Assembly: GCF_026126425.1 (NCBI RefSeq)
Contig: NZ_JAFMPW010000006.1
Span: 1-64,000, forward strand
DNA from: Muriicola sp. Z0-33
GTDB taxonomy: Bacteria > Bacteroidota > Bacteroidia > Flavobacteriales > Flavobacteriaceae
Length of the DNA: 64,000 bases
Direction: 5' to 3'
The notes under the pieces were generated by a model, which had not been told where the DNA came from, ran no database searches, and saw only the letters and a list, made by a program, of their open reading frames with translations. Numbering within the stretch: position 1 is the first letter of the stretch; every line of letters starts with the position of its first letter. The position numbers and the translations under genes were made by a program. Shown one piece after another: positions 8,548 to 17,205 of the stretch.

Positions 8548-9825
8548 ATGTCAGTTTTGGAAAGAATTACTTCTGAAGATGCCATCGCATTGGAGAAAAA
8601 GTATGGAGCACAGAACTATCATCCACTGCCAGTAGTTTTGAGTAGGGGTGAAGGTGTATTTGTTTGGGATGTTGAAGGAAAGAAATATTACGATTTCCTT
8701 TCGGCATATTCTGCTATGAACCAGGGCCATTGTCATCCAAAAATTATTGCCGCTTTAAAACAGCAGGCCGAAAATCTTACTCTTACCTCAAGGGCATTCT
8801 ATAATGATATGCTTGGGATATATGAGAAATATGTCACAGAATTCTTTGGGTTCGATAAAGTTTTACCAATGAATACGGGCGCTGAAGCCGTTGAAACTGC
8901 TATTAAACTAGCAAGAAAATGGGGGTACGAGAAAAAAGGGATCCACAGTAATCAGGCTAAGATTATTGTTTGCCAAAATAACTTTCACGGTAGAACAATT
9001 ACAATTATCTCGGCCTCAAATGATCCTATTGCAACAGAGAATTTCGGCCCGTATACACCAGGGATTATCTCGATAAGATATAACGATATAAATGCATTGC
9101 GCGAGGTACTTCAGGATGAAAATGTCGCCGCTTTTCTGGTGGAACCTATCCAGGGAGAGGCCGGAGTATATGTGCCGGATGATGATTATATCAAAGAAGC
9201 CTATAGCCTGTGTAAGGAAAAGAATGTTTTGTTTATAGCAGATGAGGTACAAACAGGCATAGCAAGAACAGGCAGATTACTGGCCAGCTGTGGCAATTGC
9301 TCCTGCGCAGACAAAAATTGCAGTGGCACACCAGAAGTTAAACCCGATATTCTGATATTGGGAAAAGCCATTTCCGGCGGGGTCTTACCTGTATCGGCAG
9401 TTTTGGCAAATGATGATATAATGGAGGTAATACGGCCTGGGAATCACGGCTCTACTTTTGGCGGCAATCCGCTGTCATGTGCTGTGGCTATGGCCGCTTT
9501 AGAAGTAGTTAGAGAAGAACGCCTTGCTGAAAATGCCGACTATCTGGGGCAAATATTCAGAGACAGAATGGAGGGGTTAATAGAGAAAACTTCCCTGGTA
9601 AATTTGGTGCGTGGCAAAGGATTATTGAATGCCATTGTTATTAATGATACTGAAGATAGTTCTACAGCATGGGATATATGTATGGCATTAAAAGAAAACG
9701 GACTACTTGCCAAGCCTACCCATGGCAATATTATTAGATTTGCGCCGCCTCTTGTTATGACAGAGGAGGAAATGTTAGATTGTATTTCAATCATCGAAAA
9801 GACCTTGATGGAATTCGATAACTAA
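8548..9825 (+). CDS. rocD: ornithine--oxo-acid transaminase
   Basis: The enzyme is a PLP-dependent class III aminotransferase of about 425 residues. It shows [19 protein letters not shown], the FHGRT motif, the [13 protein letters not shown] segment that contacts PLP, and ILGKAISGG with the Schiff-base lysine. It converts ornithine and 2-oxoglutarate to glutamate semialdehyde and glutamate, linking arginine breakdown with proline synthesis. A TTG three codons upstream is possible, but ATG at 8548 gives the usual MSVLERI-type terminus. An unusual cysteine cluster (C248, C251, C253, C258) is inserted just before the lysine segment. A terminator follows. Confidence 0.93.
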   Translation: MSVLERITSEDAIALEKKYGAQNYHPLPVVLSRGEGVFVWDVEGKKYYDFLSAYSAMNQGHCHPKIIAALKQQAENLTLTSRAFYNDMLGIYEKYVTEFFGFDKVLPMNTGAEAVETAIKLARKWGYEKKGIHSNQAKIIVCQNNFHGRTITIISASNDPIATENFGPYTPGIISIRYNDINALREVLQDENVAAFLVEPIQGEAGVYVPDDDYIKEAYSLCKEKNVLFIADEVQTGIARTGRLLASCGNCSCADKNCSGTPEVKPDILILGKAISGGVLPVSAVLANDDIMEVIRPGNHGSTFGGNPLSCAVAMAALEVVREERLAENADYLGQIFRDRMEGLIEKTSLVNLVRGKGLLNAIVINDTEDSSTAWDICMALKENGLLAKPTHGNIIRFAPPLVMTEEEMLDCISIIEKTLMEFDN

Positions 9826-9845
9826 TAAAAATTATTTTAGATAGT

Positions 9846-9880
9846 AAAAAAGTGGTGTTATAGAACACCACTTTTTTTTT
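9846..9880 (+). terminator. terminator of rocD
   Basis: The stem AGTGGTGTT (9851-9859) pairs with AACACCACT (9864-9872) around a four-base loop and is followed by an uninterrupted T run to 9880. An A run precedes the stem, so it could also act on the minus strand. Confidence 0.88.
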
Positions 9881-9933
9881 CAATTAAATTAAGGTCGAAT
9901 TAGGACCTGAACCGGGAATATCAACACCAAGAC

Positions 9934-9963
9934 AAAAAAAACCCCGGTATTCATACCAGGGTT
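9934..9963 (-). terminator. terminator of rplS
   Basis: Read on the minus strand, a GC-rich stem (AACCCTGGTAT with ATACCGGGGTT, one mismatch or wobble) has a two-base loop and ends in a T run. It lies just beyond the rplS stop codon. Confidence 0.82.
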
Positions 9964-9985
9964 CTGTTTGTTTATAGGATAAAGT

Positions 9986-10336
9986 TTACGATCTAACTTC
10001 CTTGATCCTGGCCTTTTTACCTGTAAGGCCTCTAAAGTAAAATATACGTGCTCTACGTACTTTACCTTTCTTGTTAATCTCAATTTTTTGAAGCGCAGGC
10101 ATATTAATTGGAAAAATACGCTCAACACCAATAGTTCCGGACATTTTACGGATAGTGAAAGTTTCCGTGGCACCTGTTCCTCTTCTTTGTATTACAACTC
10201 CTTTAAAGAACTGTGTACGAGTTTTTTCACCTTCTTTAATCTCGTAATACACTGTGATGGTATCACCAGCAGAGAAATCAGGAAATTCCTTTTTAGATAC
10301 AAATTCGTTTTCAACAAATTTTACTAAAGATTCCAT
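9986..10336 (-). CDS. rplS: 50S ribosomal protein L19
   Basis: The 116-residue protein matches L19 along its length: FSAGDTITVYYEIKEGEKTR, the core TQFFKGVVIQRRGTGATETFTIRK, VERIFPINMP and the RRARIFYFRGLTGKKARIKE tail. L19 sits at the 30S-50S interface and contributes to an intersubunit bridge. It is downstream of trmD as in many bacteria but with a small membrane-protein gene between, and it has its own consensus promoter and terminator, so it can be transcribed alone. Confidence 0.97.
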   Translation of the reverse strand: MESLVKFVENEFVSKKEFPDFSAGDTITVYYEIKEGEKTRTQFFKGVVIQRRGTGATETFTIRKMSGTIGVERIFPINMPALQKIEINKKGKVRRARIFYFRGLTGKKARIKEVRS

Positions 10337-10405
10337 TTATTTTAGTTTATGGTTTTATAAAACCAACATTCACGCATCTCGTCAGAGGTTGATTTTAATC
10401 GACTG

Positions 10406-10435
10406 CAAAATTAACTATTAATTACTTATCTACAA
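10406..10435 (-). promoter_or_regulatory. consensus Bacteroidota promoter of rplS
   Basis: On the minus strand TAATTTTG (10413-10406) fits the -7 consensus TAnnTTTG, and TTG (10435-10433) lies exactly 19 bases upstream as the -33 element. The rplS ATG is about 70 bases downstream, leaving a leader in which autoregulation could occur. Confidence 0.65.
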
Positions 10436-10471
10436 GAAAAATTGCAAGTAATATTTATAGTAATACGAGTT

Positions 10472-10786
10472 TTACTTTCTTGTGGCAGACCAATTTAGGG
10501 CCAGAAATAACAATCCAATTCCAAATAATAAATAGGACAACGAATTAAGTGTGGAAATTATCCCCTGGTTTTTAATCAGGGCTTCTGCACTTTTATTAGC
10601 AGAAATGATATTCACAAGAAATCCAAAAACTGTAAAAATCACAGATAATATCATGCCTGCCGTCATCAGACCGGCCGCTATTGATCTTTGTTTTATAAGT
10701 AACATAATACAGGCAATGAGCACAGTGAGTTGCCCTAAAAAAGAAACGATGGGTGCTATAAAATGGTAAGCCGGAAGGTTTTGCAT
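10472..10786 (-). CDS. small hydrophobic membrane protein, unknown
   Basis: The 104-residue protein has three clear hydrophobic helices (about residues 10-30, 37-60 and 78-98) and no catalytic motif. It follows trmD by 10 bases and precedes rplS, so it is probably cotranscribed with trmD. I cannot assign a family. Its even hydrophobicity and position in a conserved housekeeping unit support it being a real gene. Confidence 0.7.
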   Translation of the reverse strand: MQNLPAYHFIAPIVSFLGQLTVLIACIMLLIKQRSIAAGLMTAGMILSVIFTVFGFLVNIISANKSAEALIKNQGIISTLNSLSYLLFGIGLLFLALNWSATRK

Positions 10787-10796
10787 TTATGAGTCA

Positions 10797-11474
10797 TTAA
10801 TCCAGTAAATCTGGTCTTAGTTTTTCTGTCCTTGCCTGAGCTTGCTCTTCCCGCCATTTCTCTATCTCAGGAAAATTTCCACCCAGCAGTACTTTGGGCA
10901 CTTTTAACCCTTTGTATTCCCTTGGTCTGGTATAAACCGGAGGGGCCAGAAGATTATCCTGAAATGTATCGGTAAGGGCAGAAGTTTCATCATTAAGTAC
11001 TCCGGGCAAAAGTCTGATAATGGTATCGCATAATACAGCTGCCCCTAACTCTCCTCCGGATAAAACATAATCACCAATAGATATTTCCTTTGTTATGAGG
11101 GTATCCCTGACACGCTGATCTACTCCTTTGTAATGTCCGCATAGCAGGATCATATTCTTATTAAGAGACAAGGTATTGGCGGTTTTCTGATTAAGGGTCT
11201 CGCCATCTGGTGTCAGGTAAATAATTTCGTCGTAATCCCTTTCCGATTTCAGTTGGGAGATGCATTTATCTATAGGAGCAATCATAAGAACCATCCCGGC
11301 ACCTCCACCGAATTGGTAGTCGTCTACCTGATTGTAGCTCAAATCTGTATAATCCCTTAGGTTGTGCAGATGTACCTCTACCAATCCCTTTTCTATCGCT
11401 CTTTTTAAAATTGAGGCTTCAAACGGGCTTTTAAGAAGTTCCGGTAAAACGGTAATTATGTCTATTCGCATCAT
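10797..11474 (-). CDS. trmD: tRNA (guanine(37)-N1)-methyltransferase TrmD
   Basis: The 225-residue SPOUT-class enzyme has [13 protein letters not shown] at the start, [16 protein letters not shown], and the trefoil-knot SAM site in [31 protein letters not shown] and [17 protein letters not shown]. It methylates G37 of tRNAs reading CNN and related codons and prevents frameshifting. Two adjacent ATGs (11472-11474 and 11469-11471) are possible starts. Upstream are a GNAT gene and a coiled-coil protein gene on the same strand. Confidence 0.97.
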   Translation of the reverse strand: MMRIDIITVLPELLKSPFEASILKRAIEKGLVEVHLHNLRDYTDLSYNQVDDYQFGGGAGMVLMIAPIDKCISQLKSERDYDEIIYLTPDGETLNQKTANTLSLNKNMILLCGHYKGVDQRVRDTLITKEISIGDYVLSGGELGAAVLCDTIIRLLPGVLNDETSALTDTFQDNLLAPPVYTRPREYKGLKVPKVLLGGNFPEIEKWREEQAQARTEKLRPDLLD

Positions 11475-11497
11475 CTGTTAACTAGGCATAGAGGCAA

Positions 11498-11941
11498 TTA
11501 ATCTGCTTTCCAAAAGTAGTGAAAACAATGAGAATCTCTCTTCCAATCAAGCCGTTCATATAGTTGTTGAGCAGGATTGTCAATTGCGGTTTCCAAAGCC
11601 AAGCCTTTATAGCCCATCTCCTTACAATGTGCCTTGGCCCGGTTCAAAAGCGCTTCCCCAACTCCTTTATTTCTCGCATTTTCAGATACATATAAGTCGT
11701 TCAATATAAAAACGGGTGCCATGCTCACCGACGAAAAGGTGGCATAAAGTAAGGTAAACCCTATTGGGATTTCATTTTCATAGGCAAGGAAAACCGTAGC
11801 CTCCTTTTTCATTAAGCGATTCAAAAGATATATTCTGGCCGCAACTATATCTGACGGTTGTTTGTAAAAGGTACGGTAGGCATCAAATAAGGGGGTAAGC
11901 TGATCTATTTGCTCTTCTGTTGCCCTTGTTACTTTAATCAT
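11498..11941 (-). CDS. GNAT family N-acetyltransferase
   Basis: The 147-residue protein has the GNAT fold: IKVTRATEEQIDQL as the N-terminal strand/helix, the beta4 segment VFILNDLYVSENARN, and the acetyl-CoA pyrophosphate loop ARNKGVGEALLNRA (Q/RxxGxG/A type). A C-terminal aromatic WKRDSHCFHYFWK tail is typical of small-molecule or amino-group acetylators. The substrate is unknown. It lies 23 bases upstream of trmD on the same strand and just after a terminator. Confidence 0.88.
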   Translation of the reverse strand: MIKVTRATEEQIDQLTPLFDAYRTFYKQPSDIVAARIYLLNRLMKKEATVFLAYENEIPIGFTLLYATFSSVSMAPVFILNDLYVSENARNKGVGEALLNRAKAHCKEMGYKGLALETAIDNPAQQLYERLDWKRDSHCFHYFWKAD

Positions 11942-11951
11942 TATTGCTGCT

Positions 11952-11977
11952 AAAAAAAGCCCCCGAAGGAGCTTTTG
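11952..11977 (-). terminator. terminator after the coiled-coil protein gene
   Basis: On the minus strand AAAGCTCC pairs with GGGGCTTT (one wobble) around a TTCG tetraloop and ends in a run of seven T. It separates the coiled-coil gene from the downstream GNAT-trmD genes, so some transcription probably stops here. Confidence 0.78.
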
Positions 11978-12598
11978 TTATTTAGATTTCTTATATCTGT
12001 TGATCTCGTCCTGGAGTTGCCTGCTAATCCTTTGTTCCCTCTCAAGAGCCCTTCGCCTGTGATCTTCATATTCTGTTTCCAATTCTGAAAGATTAGACTT
12101 AGCTATTTGGGTTAGGATATTACTTCTTCTGAATCTAAAGATGAATAGAAGCAATAAAGCCAGTAACCCTGCGATTATCGTCCATAAAATAAAATTATAA
12201 GTGGCTTTAGAGACCAACATACCTAAAAACGACATGCTGTCTTTTTCTTCAGTAACGGAATTCAGGGAATTGGTCGTTTCTTCCAATTTTTTGTTGAGAT
12301 CTGTAATTGTGGATTCATGTCCGGATATTGTAGCATTTAGTTGGACAGCTTTTGCGTTGGCAGCATTAATGGTATCCAAGACATTTTGCCTCAATTTATC
12401 CAGATTCAGGGTGCGTACCACTTCGTAGCGCTTACCTTCAGCCCTGTAATTGCCAGACTTCTTATAGACAAATTCAAACTGATTATTGATAGTCCCTTTA
12501 TCAAGTGATAGTTCTTCCTGAGCTGTATCTTGTTGGCCAAATTGTAGGTTGCAACTAAACAAGGCAATTGCAAATAATAGTATTCTAAAACCTTTCAT
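11978..12598 (-). CDS. signal-peptide, coiled-coil, single-span membrane protein
   Basis: The 206-residue protein has a signal peptide (residues about 1-21, ending FGQQ), a short extracytoplasmic region, a heptad-rich coiled coil (about 75-120), a transmembrane helix (ILWTIIAGLLALLLLFIF, about 138-156) and a charged coiled-coil tail ending DEINRYKKSK. Relatives near trmD in Flavobacteriaceae are often labelled tRNA (guanine-N1)-methyltransferase in databases, but nothing here resembles a methyltransferase; the label probably spread from the neighbour. Function is unknown. Confidence 0.8.
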   Translation of the reverse strand: MKGFRILLFAIALFSCNLQFGQQDTAQEELSLDKGTINNQFEFVYKKSGNYRAEGKRYEVVRTLNLDKLRQNVLDTINAANAKAVQLNATISGHESTITDLNKKLEETTNSLNSVTEEKDSMSFLGMLVSKATYNFILWTIIAGLLALLLLFIFRFRRSNILTQIAKSNLSELETEYEDHRRRALEREQRISRQLQDEINRYKKSK

Positions 12599-12744
12599 TC
12601 CAGATAGTTCTTAGTATTAATAATGATTTAGAGAGGAGATCAAAAGTACTTCAATAATATTAATTAGGAAAAAAAATTGACCATAACGTTACTCTATTTC
12701 CTAAAAATAAAAAAAGACGATTTTTTTTGTAAAGAATTTCTACC

Positions 12745-14196
12745 TTAATAATAGGTGAACCTTCTGACTTTTGCGATGTACTTGGCCAATCTGATCACCT
12801 GATGCGAATATCCATATTCATTATCATACCAGACATATAGCACAAGATTTTTGCCATCCGGAGCAACAATTGTTGCATTACTGTCATAAATTGCAGGGGC
12901 TGATGTCCCGATAATATCAGAGGACACTAATTCATTACTCAACGAATATTTAATTTGTTCCACGAGGTCGCCTTCAAGGGCATATTTCTTAATTATGGTA
13001 TTGATAGCTTCTTTTGAAGTTTTATTATTTACTTCCAAATTTAGGATTGCCAGGGATCCATTGGGCACTGGCACCCTAATAGCGTTAGAGGTGAGTTTAC
13101 CTTCAAGGGCAGGCAGCGCTTTGGAAACCGCTTTTCCTGCGCCCGTCTCTGTGATAACCATATTTAAGGCAGCTGCACGTCCCCTCCTGTATTTCTTGTG
13201 CATATTATCTACAAGGTTCTGATCGTTGGTATAAGCATGGATGGTTTCCAGATGCCCTTTTTTAATACCCAATGAATCATCTACCACTTTCAGGATTGGC
13301 GTAATGGCATTGGTAGTGCAGGATGCGGCCGAATAAAGTTTTGTTTTGTCCGGGTTAAATTCATGCTGATTTACCCCATGTACAATATTGGGTACTCCTA
13401 TCCCTGGTGCCGTCAGTAAAACATGTGATGCACCTTTGGCTTGAAGATGCCTCCCCAGCGCTTTCTTATCCCGAAAAGCACCGGTATTGTCAATGACCAG
13501 AGCATCAGTTATGCCGTATTTACTATAATCTACCTCCTCGGGTTGGTCTGCGCTGATAAGATGTACCGTAGTTCCATTTATTAAGAGGGCCTTATTTTCA
13601 ACATCGCTATCCACGGTACCCATGAACTGGCCATGAACAGAATCTATCTGGAGCAAAGTGGCCCTTTTTTCAATAATATCAGCATTGAGTTCACCCCGGG
13701 TAACAATGGCTCTTAACCTAAGTTGGTTGCCCTTACCGGTTTTTGCCATAAGTTCCCGGGCCAGTAACCTTCCTATTCTTCCGAAACCATATAATACCAC
13801 ATCCCTGGGCTGAATTTCTTTAGAATTATTGGCGCCTTTTAGTTTATCTATTACAAAGGCCTTTACATTTTGATAAACATTATTATCGTCAGAATGGTAT
13901 TCATACGTAAGTTTACCTATATCCAATTTAGACGGAGGGAGTGGAATGTCGTTAATTGCCCTCAATATTTCAACAGAGTCAAAGATAGATATGGGTTTTT
14001 GTACAAACTCGCCCGCGTATTCGTGTAAATTGATGATATCACTGACATTTTTGTCAATAATTTGATTTTTAAAAAGGACCACCTCTATAGATTTATCGTA
14101 CCAAAGATCACTTATGATCTTAATAAACTCGGTAGTTGCTTTTCTTCGGTCTGCCTGAAAGGCAAGTTCCTTTTCATAGGATGTATTGGAGCTCAT
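12745..14196 (-). CDS. gap: glyceraldehyde-3-phosphate dehydrogenase with N-terminal extension
   Basis: From ATG at 14196 the protein has 483 residues. The GAPDH core starts near residue 133 (VVLYGFGRIGRLLAREL, NAD-binding), carries the catalytic cysteine C293 in AASCTTNAITP, and ends with the YVWYDNEYGYSHQV segment. The first 130 residues, with no standard GAPDH counterpart, are a helical charged domain typical of a long GAPDH class in Bacteroidota. It interconverts glyceraldehyde 3-phosphate and 1,3-bisphosphoglycerate; coenzyme preference is not clear. A start at 14244 would lie within a consensus promoter, so 14196 is preferred. Confidence 0.92.
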   Translation of the reverse strand: MSSNTSYEKELAFQADRRKATTEFIKIISDLWYDKSIEVVLFKNQIIDKNVSDIINLHEYAGEFVQKPISIFDSVEILRAINDIPLPPSKLDIGKLTYEYHSDDNNVYQNVKAFVIDKLKGANNSKEIQPRDVVLYGFGRIGRLLARELMAKTGKGNQLRLRAIVTRGELNADIIEKRATLLQIDSVHGQFMGTVDSDVENKALLINGTTVHLISADQPEEVDYSKYGITDALVIDNTGAFRDKKALGRHLQAKGASHVLLTAPGIGVPNIVHGVNQHEFNPDKTKLYSAASCTTNAITPILKVVDDSLGIKKGHLETIHAYTNDQNLVDNMHKKYRRGRAAALNMVITETGAGKAVSKALPALEGKLTSNAIRVPVPNGSLAILNLEVNNKTSKEAINTIIKKYALEGDLVEQIKYSLSNELVSSDIIGTSAPAIYDSNATIVAPDGKNLVLYVWYDNEYGYSHQVIRLAKYIAKVRRFTYY

Positions 14197-14214
14197 TCTT
14201 GTTTTTTCTTTTTG

Positions 14215-14246
14215 CAAAATTATATATTTCAAACGTTTTCGCACAA
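14215..14246 (-). promoter_or_regulatory. consensus Bacteroidota promoter of gap
   Basis: On the minus strand TAATTTTG (14222-14215) is the -7 box, and TTG (14246-14244) lies 21 bases upstream as the -33 box. The spacing is within the known range. The predicted transcript starts a few bases before the ATG at 14196, which fixes that ATG as the start. Confidence 0.62.
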
Positions 14247-14256
14247 GTTTTCTGTA

Positions 14257-14288
14257 AATAAAAAAGCACCCCGTAATGAGGTGCTTTG
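14257..14288 (-). terminator. terminator of the Do-family protease gene
   Basis: On the minus strand AAAGCACC (14287-14280) pairs with GGTGCTTT (14270-14263) around a nine-base loop, followed by T residues. It lies directly after the protease gene and upstream of the gap promoter. Confidence 0.82.
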
Positions 14289-14308
14289 TACATCTTTGTG
14301 ACTATTAA

Positions 14309-15700
14309 TTATTGAAATATGAAGCGTTCCTTTTCCCCGTCTTTGGAGATGACTGTAATACTGGTTCTGCCATATCGGGAGATCTTGGCAAATAGTTTTC
14401 TTGCATCTTCAATATTTTCTACTTCCTGATCATCCACTGCAATAATTACCTTGTCATCTAATGGATATCCTCTGTAAGATTCAGGAACCCCGGTAATTTT
14501 TACTCCCTTTTTGGTTTTATAATATTTCTTCTCGTCTTCATTGAGGTTTTTAACTACTATCCCCATAACAGGAAGAACAAGAGATTGTCTTTCTTTTAAA
14601 GTAACCGGAATCGTCATTTGGTCTCCATCCCTTTCAATAGCTAGACTGACTTCATCTCCGGGTCTCTTGGTAGAAAGATATCCGGTGAGGTCTGCAAACT
14701 TCTTTACCTTAATATTATCTACTTGTTTTATAATGTCACCAGATTGTATATTGGCATCTTCCGCACCAGAATCCTCTGCCACAATATCTACATATACTCC
14801 CTGGATTTCACTTATACCTTTTTCCCTTGCATAGGGGGTATTAACATTTATGCTGTTAATGCCCAGTATTCCTTTTTGGACCATTCCAAACTCCATAATG
14901 TCTTCAACAACTTTCTTGGCAATATTACTGGGTACGGCAAAAGAGTAGCCTACATAGGAGCCGGTCTGTGAGGTGATAGCAGTATTAATTCCTATTAAAT
15001 CTCCATTGGTATTGACAAGTGCCCCACCACTGTTTCCCGGGTTTACTGCGGCATCGGTCTGAATAAAAGACTGATCTACCCTGGCCAGCGCCCGTGCCTT
15101 GGCACTAACAATACCCGCTGTCACGGTAGAGGTAAGGTTAAAGGGGTTGCCTACTGCCAGTACCCATTCCCCGATTTTTATATGGTCAGAATCTCCAAAG
15201 GCCAGATAAGGTAATCCTTTATCGGTTTCAATCTTTATAAGGGCAATATCTGTATTTGGATCCGTACCAACCACTTCTGCATCGTAAGTTCTGTTGTTGT
15301 TAAGTGTCACTTTTAACTGATTGGCCTTTGCGATAACATGGTTGTTGGTGACAATATAACCATCTGGCGAGATGATAACTCCTGAACCCGTTCCTACTTG
15401 AGGTCGCTGAGCGCTTTCCGAACCATAGAAGAATTCGGCCAGGCTACTCCGACCCTTGCTCATGGTCACATTTTTTACATGCACTACGGCATTTACGGTA
15501 GTTTCTGCAGCATTGGTAAAGTCTACCTCATTAATGCCTGCTCCTTTAAATGAAGTAGGGGTACTACTTGTTTTGAAAACCGGCATCTGATCATTTGCCG
15601 TAACCACGTAGTTGGGTTGTTCAAAGAACAATTTATACGCCCCTAATGTCAAAGCTCCAGCGAATAGGGCCACTAAAAACAGGCTGGCAATTCTTTTCAT
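14309..15700 (-). CDS. Do/DegQ family periplasmic serine endoprotease
   Basis: The 463-residue protein begins with an uncleaved or cleavable signal (SLFLVALFAGALTLGAYKLF) and has a trypsin-like domain with the triad in YIVTNNHVIAKA (His), NTDIALIKIE (Asp) and AVNPGNSGGALVN (Ser). Two PDZ domains follow (about residues 275-365 and 385-463); the second is degenerate. HtrA proteases degrade or refold damaged envelope proteins. It has its own terminator. The upstream 210 bases (15701-15910) hold near-consensus TAAATTTA but no clear promoter for it. Confidence 0.94.
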   Translation of the reverse strand: MKRIASLFLVALFAGALTLGAYKLFFEQPNYVVTANDQMPVFKTSSTPTSFKGAGINEVDFTNAAETTVNAVVHVKNVTMSKGRSSLAEFFYGSESAQRPQVGTGSGVIISPDGYIVTNNHVIAKANQLKVTLNNNRTYDAEVVGTDPNTDIALIKIETDKGLPYLAFGDSDHIKIGEWVLAVGNPFNLTSTVTAGIVSAKARALARVDQSFIQTDAAVNPGNSGGALVNTNGDLIGINTAITSQTGSYVGYSFAVPSNIAKKVVEDIMEFGMVQKGILGINSINVNTPYAREKGISEIQGVYVDIVAEDSGAEDANIQSGDIIKQVDNIKVKKFADLTGYLSTKRPGDEVSLAIERDGDQMTIPVTLKERQSLVLPVMGIVVKNLNEDEKKYYKTKKGVKITGVPESYRGYPLDDKVIIAVDDQEVENIEDARKLFAKISRYGRTSITVISKDGEKERFIFQ

Positions 15701-15886
15701 AAAGATTAAAATTTTAATTAATTCAATGTAAATTTAACAGAATACTGCTTTAATTTATTTGGCTTTAACTACTTTTTAACTGCTAAAATTACCTTAAAAA
15801 ATCTGACATGGCAATTTTTTAAAATCGGATGGTACCACTAGCTGTTTTCATTCATCTGACTACTTATTTCTAATCTTCTAAACACT

Positions 15887-15894
15887 TATCTTTG
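15887..15894 (+). promoter_or_regulatory. -7 box upstream of dapF
   Basis: TATCTTTG matches the TAnnTTTG consensus and lies 16 bases before the dapF ATG, implying a very short leader for the dapF-GNAT-mltG unit. No good -33 TTG is seen at the expected distance, so confidence is moderate. Confidence 0.5.
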
Positions 15895-15910
15895 TACATT
15901 AATAATTATA

Positions 15911-16687
15911 ATGCGATTATCTTTTTATAAATATCAGGGTACGGGGAACGACTTTATTCTAGTAGACAATCGGGAAGATGTCTTCCCTAAAAGCAATACT
16001 GAATTGGTGGCTAAGTTATGCTCACGCAGAATGGGTATAGGCGCTGATGGACTGATTTTATTGGAAAATGATCCTACATCAGATTTTAAAATGATCTATT
16101 TTAACGCTGATGGCCGAGAAGGAAGTATGTGTGGTAACGGAGGAAGATGTATTGTAGCATTTGCAGAGTTCCTTGGGATTATAGCAAAGGAAACCACCTT
16201 TTTGGCGACAGATGGTGAGCACTTTGCCCGTATCAACAATGATATAGTAGAACTTCATATGGCAGATGTAGAGGAAATTCGTGAAAAACCCAATGCCATT
16301 ACTTTAAATACAGGTTCTCCCCATCATGTACAGATAGTTCCGCAATTAGAACAATACGATGTCGTAAAAGAAGGAGCTAAACTCAGATATGGACTCTATG
16401 GTGAAAGTGGGAGCAATATTAATTTTGTTGAGCAGTTGGACGATGCAACTTTTTATGTAAGAACCTATGAACGCGGAGTAGAGAATGAAACGCTTTCCTG
16501 TGGCACTGGCGTTACTGCGGTAGCACTTGCAATGCATCATTCAGGGATTACCGCCAATAAAGAAATTAAAGTTAAAACCCCGGGGGGAGACTTAACAATT
16601 TCGTTTCAAAAGAGTGATGGAAAATATTGTGATGTTTATTTAACAGGACCTGCTCAGCAGGTCTATAAAGGGGAAATCACATGTTGA
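15911..16687 (+). CDS. dapF: diaminopimelate epimerase
   Basis: The 258-residue enzyme has the two catalytic cysteines of DapF: one in GSMCGNGGRC and the other in ETLSCGTGVTAVA. YQGTGNDFILVDN at the N terminus and GPAQQVYKGEI at the C terminus also fit. It converts LL- to meso-diaminopimelate for lysine and peptidoglycan synthesis, which fits with dapA at 34409. It overlaps the next gene by 7 bases, and the third gene, mltG, also acts on peptidoglycan. Confidence 0.97.
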   Translation: MRLSFYKYQGTGNDFILVDNREDVFPKSNTELVAKLCSRRMGIGADGLILLENDPTSDFKMIYFNADGREGSMCGNGGRCIVAFAEFLGIIAKETTFLATDGEHFARINNDIVELHMADVEEIREKPNAITLNTGSPHHVQIVPQLEQYDVVKEGAKLRYGLYGESGSNINFVEQLDDATFYVRTYERGVENETLSCGTGVTAVALAMHHSGITANKEIKVKTPGGDLTISFQKSDGKYCDVYLTGPAQQVYKGEITC

Positions 16688-17205
16688 GTTTAACGGGGGA
16701 TAAGATTAAATTGCGCGCCTTGGAAGCAGAAGATCTTAATTTTCTGTATGAGCTCGAGAACAATCCGGATATATGGGAGATTAGCGGAACCATTACCCCA
16801 TATTCCAAACATGTGCTTAAACTTTACCTGGAGAATGCATACAGAGATATTTATGAAGTTAAACAACTCCGACTGTGTATTTGTACCAAAGATGAAGAAA
16901 CGGTCGGACTTATAGATCTTTTCGATTTTGATCCGAAAAATAGGAGAGCAGGAATTGGTATTGTTGTTTTGGAGGCAGAGTATCGCAATCAGGGAATTGG
17001 AAGAGAAGCCATTGAATTAGTATGTAAATACGCATTTACAGTACTGAATATCAGACAATTGTATGCAAATGTTGGGGAAGAAAATAGCGCAAGCCTTCAC
17101 CTTTTTAAGAAAATTGGATTCGAAATAGTCGGGGTCAAAAAAGACTGGATACTTTCTGGGGGCAACTTTAAGAATGAAGTACTTTTACAAAAGATAAATA
17201 ATTAA
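16681..17205 (+). CDS. GNAT family N-acetyltransferase (RimJ/RimL-like)
   Basis: The 174-residue protein starts LSLTGDKIKLRALEAEDLNF, typical of the RimJ/RimL/SpeG branch, and has the acetyl-CoA loop YRNQGIGREAIELV and the C-terminal NxxSLHLFKKIGFE motif. The acceptor is unknown; it could be a protein N terminus, a polyamine or an amino acid. It overlaps dapF by 7 bases and its stop shares a base with the mltG start, so the three genes are translated as a coupled unit. Confidence 0.9.
   Translation: MLSLTGDKIKLRALEAEDLNFLYELENNPDIWEISGTITPYSKHVLKLYLENAYRDIYEVKQLRLCICTKDEETVGLIDLFDFDPKNRRAGIGIVVLEAEYRNQGIGREAIELVCKYAFTVLNIRQLYANVGEENSASLHLFKKIGFEIVGVKKDWILSGGNFKNEVLLQKINN

Noticed and set aside
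9889-10173. 94-residue minus-strand frame overlapping rplS
   Set aside because: It is out of frame with rplS and crosses the rplS terminator, so it cannot be a normal gene.
15701-15910. Hidden gene or RNA between the protease gene and dapF
   Set aside because: AT-rich with stops in all frames; the only signals are -7-like boxes.
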